NCBI GenBank assembly: GCA_015522385.1
Contig: WAMJ01000173.1
Coordinates: forward strand, 1-64,000
Direction of reading: 5' to 3'
Source: Candidatus Heimdallarchaeota archaeon
Lineage (GTDB): Archaea; Asgardarchaeota; Heimdallarchaeia; Heimdallarchaeales; Kariarchaeaceae
DNA: 64,000 bases
Shown here: one piece after another, positions 60,706 through 64,000 of the stretch
Position numbering within the stretch: the stretch's first letter is position 1
How the letters are laid out: every line of letters begins with the position of its first letter
Translations under genes and position numbers: made by a program
Notes under the pieces: generated by a model
What the model was told of the DNA's origin: nothing
Database searches by the model: none
Seen by the model: only the letters and a program-made list of their open reading frames with translations

Positions 60706-62160
60706 TCACGCTATCCCCATGTGCACATTCTCGAACCTTGTCCAAGGACCGCCGTGCGTCACATATCCCGTTTGCATATTTGGTGCTCCCTTCCCGCAGT
60801 TTGGATGACCGTGGAGCTCGAACTCGCGTGTGAGTCCGGAGACCGACCCCCAGAACTCGGGTGTGATCCCCTGATAGGAAATGTTTTTCAGAGTCTTGAC
60901 AATCTCGCCTTTCTCTATCTTGTATCCGATTTGGGTGGAGAACTGGAAGTTTAGCCTCTTGTCATCAATTGAGTGGGATTTATATCGAATCCCGTAGATC
61001 CCGTCCTTGGTATCTGCTATAAGTTCGTCGATATCCTTGAAGCCCTCATCACCAGTAGGTGCATCAAGATTCATCGAGTTCATCCTGATGATAGGAACAT
61101 CGTTGTAATTATCCGCTCTTGAGTTGCCCGTGGATCTTTCCTGCCCGATTAGTGAAGCATGCTCCCGGTCGGTCTGATACCCAACAAATATCCCCTCTTT
61201 GACGATAGGTACTCGTCTGGCGAGAACTCCCTCGTCATCGTACTTGATGTGCCCAAGTATGCCATGGATTGTTGCATCTTGGGTGATGTTCACAAGTTCA
61301 TTGCCATATTGCAAGTTCCCCAACTTGTCGGTAGTCATCCATGAGGTCCCTGCAAAGTCAGCTTCGTATCCCAATACCCTATCGAGTTCTGTGGGATGCC
61401 CTGTGGATTCATGGATCTGGAGACCGAGTTGCCATGGGTCGAGAATGAGGGTTCCCTTGTAGTCTTTCGGGCACTTCTCCGCCTTGGTTGCCAGCTCGAT
61501 TGATTCTCGCTTGACTACCTCAGCCTGCTTCATGAGGTCAAATTGCTCAACAAGTTCCCATCCTCCCGTCATGTTCATGTCCATCGCCCTCCTTTGCGGT
61601 CCTTCAGTACCGACTGCTATCGCCGATATGTCTGCACCTATCATGAGTATTCTTTGCTTGATGTCACTCCCGTCCGAACTGAAGAAATGGATGTTGAGAT
61701 CCCTGGCATTATAGGAGGCCATGGAGTCCCTGACAAGATCAGTCTCGGAAAAGCTCTGCTTATTAGCATCTTGTACGATGGATGCCTTCTCCTCGAAGTC
61801 CATCTTGAACGGATCCTTGTCAATTCTCACTGAGTACTCATCCTTGTACGTTGGTTCTTCTGCAAGTGTAACCTGCTGCCTTCTGGGTACATTGGCAGAC
61901 GCCAGTGCTATTTTCCAAGCGTTCTTAGCGGTACTGATTATGCTCTCTTTGTCAAGTAGATTTGTGGCGGCAAACCCCCAGGCATTATTCGCCCGCACTC
62001 TTACTGCAACTCCTTGGCTGAATGACCGGTTACTCTGGAATGGCAACCCCATCCTGTAGTTGATATTCTCTTGCCGTATATTCACGAACCTCACCTGCGC
62101 GAGCTGAAATCCCTGATTGTCGGATATACTCTTGATCGCGAGGTCTGCATAGTCTTCCAT
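60706..62160 (-). CDS. tldD: TldD-like zinc metalloprotease subunit
   Basis: 484 residues. Zinc-binding 'LQIHESTGHPTELDRVLGYE' (HExxxH), 'VRVRANNAWGFAATNLLD', 'RTxGNSRADNYNDVPIIR'-like segment and 'INFQ/FSTQIGYKIEKGEIV'-type ending are those of TldD. With TldE it forms a heterodimer that degrades unfolded peptides. Co-transcribed, leaderless ATG at 62160 with GATTATTATC about 27 bases upstream. Confidence 0.94.
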   Translation of the reverse strand: MEDYADLAIKSISDNQGFQLAQVRFVNIRQENINYRMGLPFQSNRSFSQGVAVRVRANNAWGFAATNLLDKESIISTAKNAWKIALASANVPRRQQVTLAEEPTYKDEYSVRIDKDPFKMDFEEKASIVQDANKQSFSETDLVRDSMASYNARDLNIHFFSSDGSDIKQRILMIGADISAIAVGTEGPQRRAMDMNMTGGWELVEQFDLMKQAEVVKRESIELATKAEKCPKDYKGTLILDPWQLGLQIHESTGHPTELDRVLGYEADFAGTSWMTTDKLGNLQYGNELVNITQDATIHGILGHIKYDDEGVLARRVPIVKEGIFVGYQTDREHASLIGQERSTGNSRADNYNDVPIIRMNSMNLDAPTGDEGFKDIDELIADTKDGIYGIRYKSHSIDDKRLNFQFSTQIGYKIEKGEIVKTLKNISYQGITPEFWGSVSGLTREFELHGHPNCGKGAPNMQTGYVTHGGPWTRFENVHMGIA

Positions 62161-62247
62161 CTAAGAAAGGGGGGAGATGGTAGATAATAATCTTAGTGGT
62201 CAGTCTAGACATATTTCTCGAAATATAATGGTATTTGCTGTTCCTCC

Positions 62248-62919
62248 TTATGTGAAGGTCTCAACATTCTCCATGAAAATCTTCTTTGCGAATTCTGATG
62301 ATATATCACCATAGTTCTCCTCGAATATCTTCACGATCATATCGAGGGGTACGTCAGCGTAGGTTCCGTGATCCTTTATGTACTCTACATGTGGATTACC
62401 ATCTCTGTCCGTGGGGCTCAGAAGGGCGTCGTTTTCCCCGTCGAATTCAGGTGTTATGAACCTGTGAATCTCGCATGTCTTTCTATCCAGTGCAGGAGTG
62501 GCTTTAACCCATTTCCCATTGATATAGAGCTCTGAGTAACAATGTGATGCCATAACATTAGTACCCCACAAAGCAACAAGCTCTGGAGTGAGTCGGTGGT
62601 TGATAAAATCCACAAAGTGGAGGCGTGATGGGATTCCCACCGCTCGAGCAAGGGTACAGAGTGTCACTGCTTTAGGGATGCAGAATGAGTTGTCCCTCCT
62701 AAGTGTCGTGCTCGCTTTGAACAAGTCAGGTGACACACCAACTCCCTTGATAGAGTACTTTGTTGAATCCCTAACGTACTCAAAAATTCTTACCGCCTTT
62801 TCCCGATTACTCAATCCGTTCAAATTCAACTTCTGTATCGTACTCCGAACCTCAGGGGCATTTATATCAAGGAATTCCGTCTCTGATAAATACTCTAACA
62901 TCATTTGTATTAGATTCAC
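62248..62919 (-). CDS. Transglutaminase-like cysteine protease-fold protein
   Basis: 223 residues. Catalytic triad can be read as Cys80 ('NSFCIPKAVTLCTLARAVGI'), His126 ('ASHCYSELYINGKWVKA') and Asp145 ('TPALDRK'). No signal or membrane segment, so intracellular. Probable peptide hydrolysis or amide modification. Upstream of tldD on the same strand with an ~87-base gap, so functional linkage to peptide turnover is plausible. GTG at 62919; TATA-like TATAATTATAAG about 20 bases upstream. Confidence 0.85.
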   Translation of the reverse strand: MNLIQMMLEYLSETEFLDINAPEVRSTIQKLNLNGLSNREKAVRIFEYVRDSTKYSIKGVGVSPDLFKASTTLRRDNSFCIPKAVTLCTLARAVGIPSRLHFVDFINHRLTPELVALWGTNVMASHCYSELYINGKWVKATPALDRKTCEIHRFITPEFDGENDALLSPTDRDGNPHVEYIKDHGTYADVPLDMIVKIFEENYGDISSEFAKKIFMENVETFT

Positions 62920-63227
62920 TGAGGCTTATAATTATACTGATCTTCCTATATTACTGGATGGTCTCACCTGTACTCCTTCTTCTTTTTAACACATTTGACA
63001 AACCTCAAAACTTACTTTCCTAGCTAACCTGAAATTAGTTACCAAATCTTTCCAAATACAATTCTGATAGATTCCATTGTTTGGATTACTGATTGCCCAG
63101 AATTAAATTTCTCATTTTCTTGGCAAACAAAACACCAAACAGTTACGAATAATAATTACTGTTTTTTCTCGATTATTTCACTGAGATTCATAATAATTAA
63201 ATATACCCAATTTCTCTACCACACACC
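62920..63227. other. AT-rich divergent intergenic region, nothing recognised
   Basis: 308 bases between the transglutaminase-like gene (minus) and a small membrane protein (plus). TATA-like TTAAATATA near 63198-63206 serves the rightward gene. No stem-loop or RNA gene seen. Confidence 0.6.
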
Positions 63228-63650
63228 ATGTCACAAATGACACAACCAGTACCGCAAAGAAACACCATAATGTGGATCCTGGGTGGAATGCTCCTGTTTG
63301 GAATTCCACTCATTATCTACTATTACAACAACTTTGCTGATATGAAGAAACTCGCAATGGCAATACAGGCGAAGACTGGAAAGACCGTAAACACACTAAG
63401 TCCCGGGCTTGCAATCCTTCTCACGTTTATTCCAATTCTTAATTTTTATGTTATTATGAAAAAGCAGGATGATCTTATTGCTCTCCTCGATGTCTCAGGA
63501 ATGCCGATACAGGACAGACCCATGAGTGGGATTATGATAATTCTGATGCTATTGCTCTCATGGTTAATGATTCCTATGATTATTGTCATCATCCAAGTCT
63601 TCAAGTGGCAGAGCATCATGAACCAAGCTGCACAGATTGCCAACTCATAG
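63228..63650 (+). CDS. Small membrane protein (DUF4234-like)
   Basis: 140 residues. Three hydrophobic segments ('IMWILGGMLLFGIPLIIYYY', 'GLAILLTFIPILNFYVIMK', 'IMIILMLLLSWLMIPMIIVI') with short cytoplasmic-type connections. The order helix, 'YYNNFADMKKL', helix, helix resembles DUF4234. Function unknown. ATG at 63228 with TATA 26 bases upstream. Confidence 0.65.
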   Translation: MSQMTQPVPQRNTIMWILGGMLLFGIPLIIYYYNNFADMKKLAMAIQAKTGKTVNTLSPGLAILLTFIPILNFYVIMKKQDDLIALLDVSGMPIQDRPMSGIMIILMLLLSWLMIPMIIVIIQVFKWQSIMNQAAQIANS

Positions 63651-63780
63651 GTAAACTATTAACCAATCATATCGTTTTATTATACTATCTACAATAAATA
63701 TCGAATCGTGCTCTCCAAAGTTAGCTCCTCGATATTTTTGCATAATAGGGATTTATAACTCAATCCCTGAGTGTAGGTGT

Positions 63781-64000
63781 ATGGAGGAAACCTATCCTGA
63801 ACCTACAGGGGGATCTATTCGTGAGACACCACCCTTGAGGTACCTGTACACTTTGGCCATTGGGTTGGGCTTCGGAACTACTGCGATAACTTGGACATTC
63901 TACAACGGAAATATGATTGGTTTTATCGAGAGAAATTTCCAGCCTAGGTACGCTTGGATGACGAGCGCATTCATTGGTTTCATCATGACGTGGGACAACA
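63781..64000 (+). CDS. Membrane protein, 5' part only (cut by right edge)
   Basis: 73 residues visible before the window ends; no stop. Starts MEETYPEPTGGSIRETPP, then a hydrophobic segment 'YLYTLAIGLGFGTTAITWTF' and a second starting 'AWMTSAFIGFIMTWDN'. TATA-like ATTTATAAC lies about 26 bases before the ATG, which supports a leaderless start. Confidence 0.6.
   Translation, partial: MEETYPEPTGGSIRETPPLRYLYTLAIGLGFGTTAITWTFYNGNMIGFIERNFQPRYAWMTSAFIGFIMTWDN

Overview
The window looks like chromosomal DNA from an archaeon with a mixed, partly respiratory metabolism. The grounds are as follows. Most transcription units have a TATA-like element about 22-31 bases before a start codon that is itself at or next to the expected transcription start, so leaderless mRNAs seem common. 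The gene content includes 2-oxoacid:ferredoxin oxidoreductase, HdrA/HdrD-type proteins, TldD/TldE, a membrane-bound winged-helix regulator and secreted proteins with one C-terminal membrane anchor. A 7TM protein with a possible longin-like sensor domain and a 2-hydroxyacyl-CoA lyase resembling eukaryotic ILVBL/HACL2 would fit an Asgard (Heimdallarchaeia-like) archaeon, but that placement is a guess. I found no rRNA, tRNA, CRISPR array or insertion sequence.

Layout. 1-4.6 kb: the end of a beta-propeller-like gene, a 7TM sensor-like protein, an epimerase/TetR divergent pair with four matching operator palindromes between them, and a site-2 protease divergent from a membrane-anchored protein. 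6.1-10.1 kb: a cell-surface cluster of two secreted proteins sharing a ~130-residue domain, plus a membrane-tethered winged-helix regulator. 10.3-17.5 kb: a ThDP-dependent lyase, an orphan CARF-nuclease-like protein, a hybrid histidine kinase and a winged-helix protein. 17.5-24.2 kb: an MMPL/RND exporter, a Na+/H+ antiporter and a Ca2+-type P-ATPase. 25.6-33.3 kb: NDH-2, a DEAD-box helicase, a three-gene ABC exporter-like operon and a CTP-dependent lipid kinase. 33.4-38.1 kb: membrane proteins of unknown role, including one with an ECF-S-like N-terminus, and a nuclease-like protein with a nonapeptide minisatellite.

38.1-47.3 kb is the centrepiece: eight genes on the minus strand that overlap one another by 4-8 bases. 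In transcription order they are ferredoxin, KorA, KorB, KorC, a triple-fusion HdrA'-HdrA-MvhD protein, an HdrD-like protein, EtfA and EtfB. This reads as one electron-transfer machine linking oxidative decarboxylation of a 2-oxoacid (probably 2-oxoglutarate) to an electron-transfer flavoprotein through an Hdr-type flavin/FeS hub. NDH-2 (25.6 kb) and a MenG/UbiE methyltransferase (48.3 kb) suggest a menaquinone pool that could receive the electrons.

48-64 kb: MenG, small membrane and zinc-ribbon proteins, a branched-chain amino acid/amide-type ABC importer (LivHMGF, then LivK) followed by an amidase, an anchored GH114-like protein, an AhpD-like protein, the TldD/TldE peptidase pair, a transglutaminase-like protein and two small membrane proteins, the last cut by the right edge.
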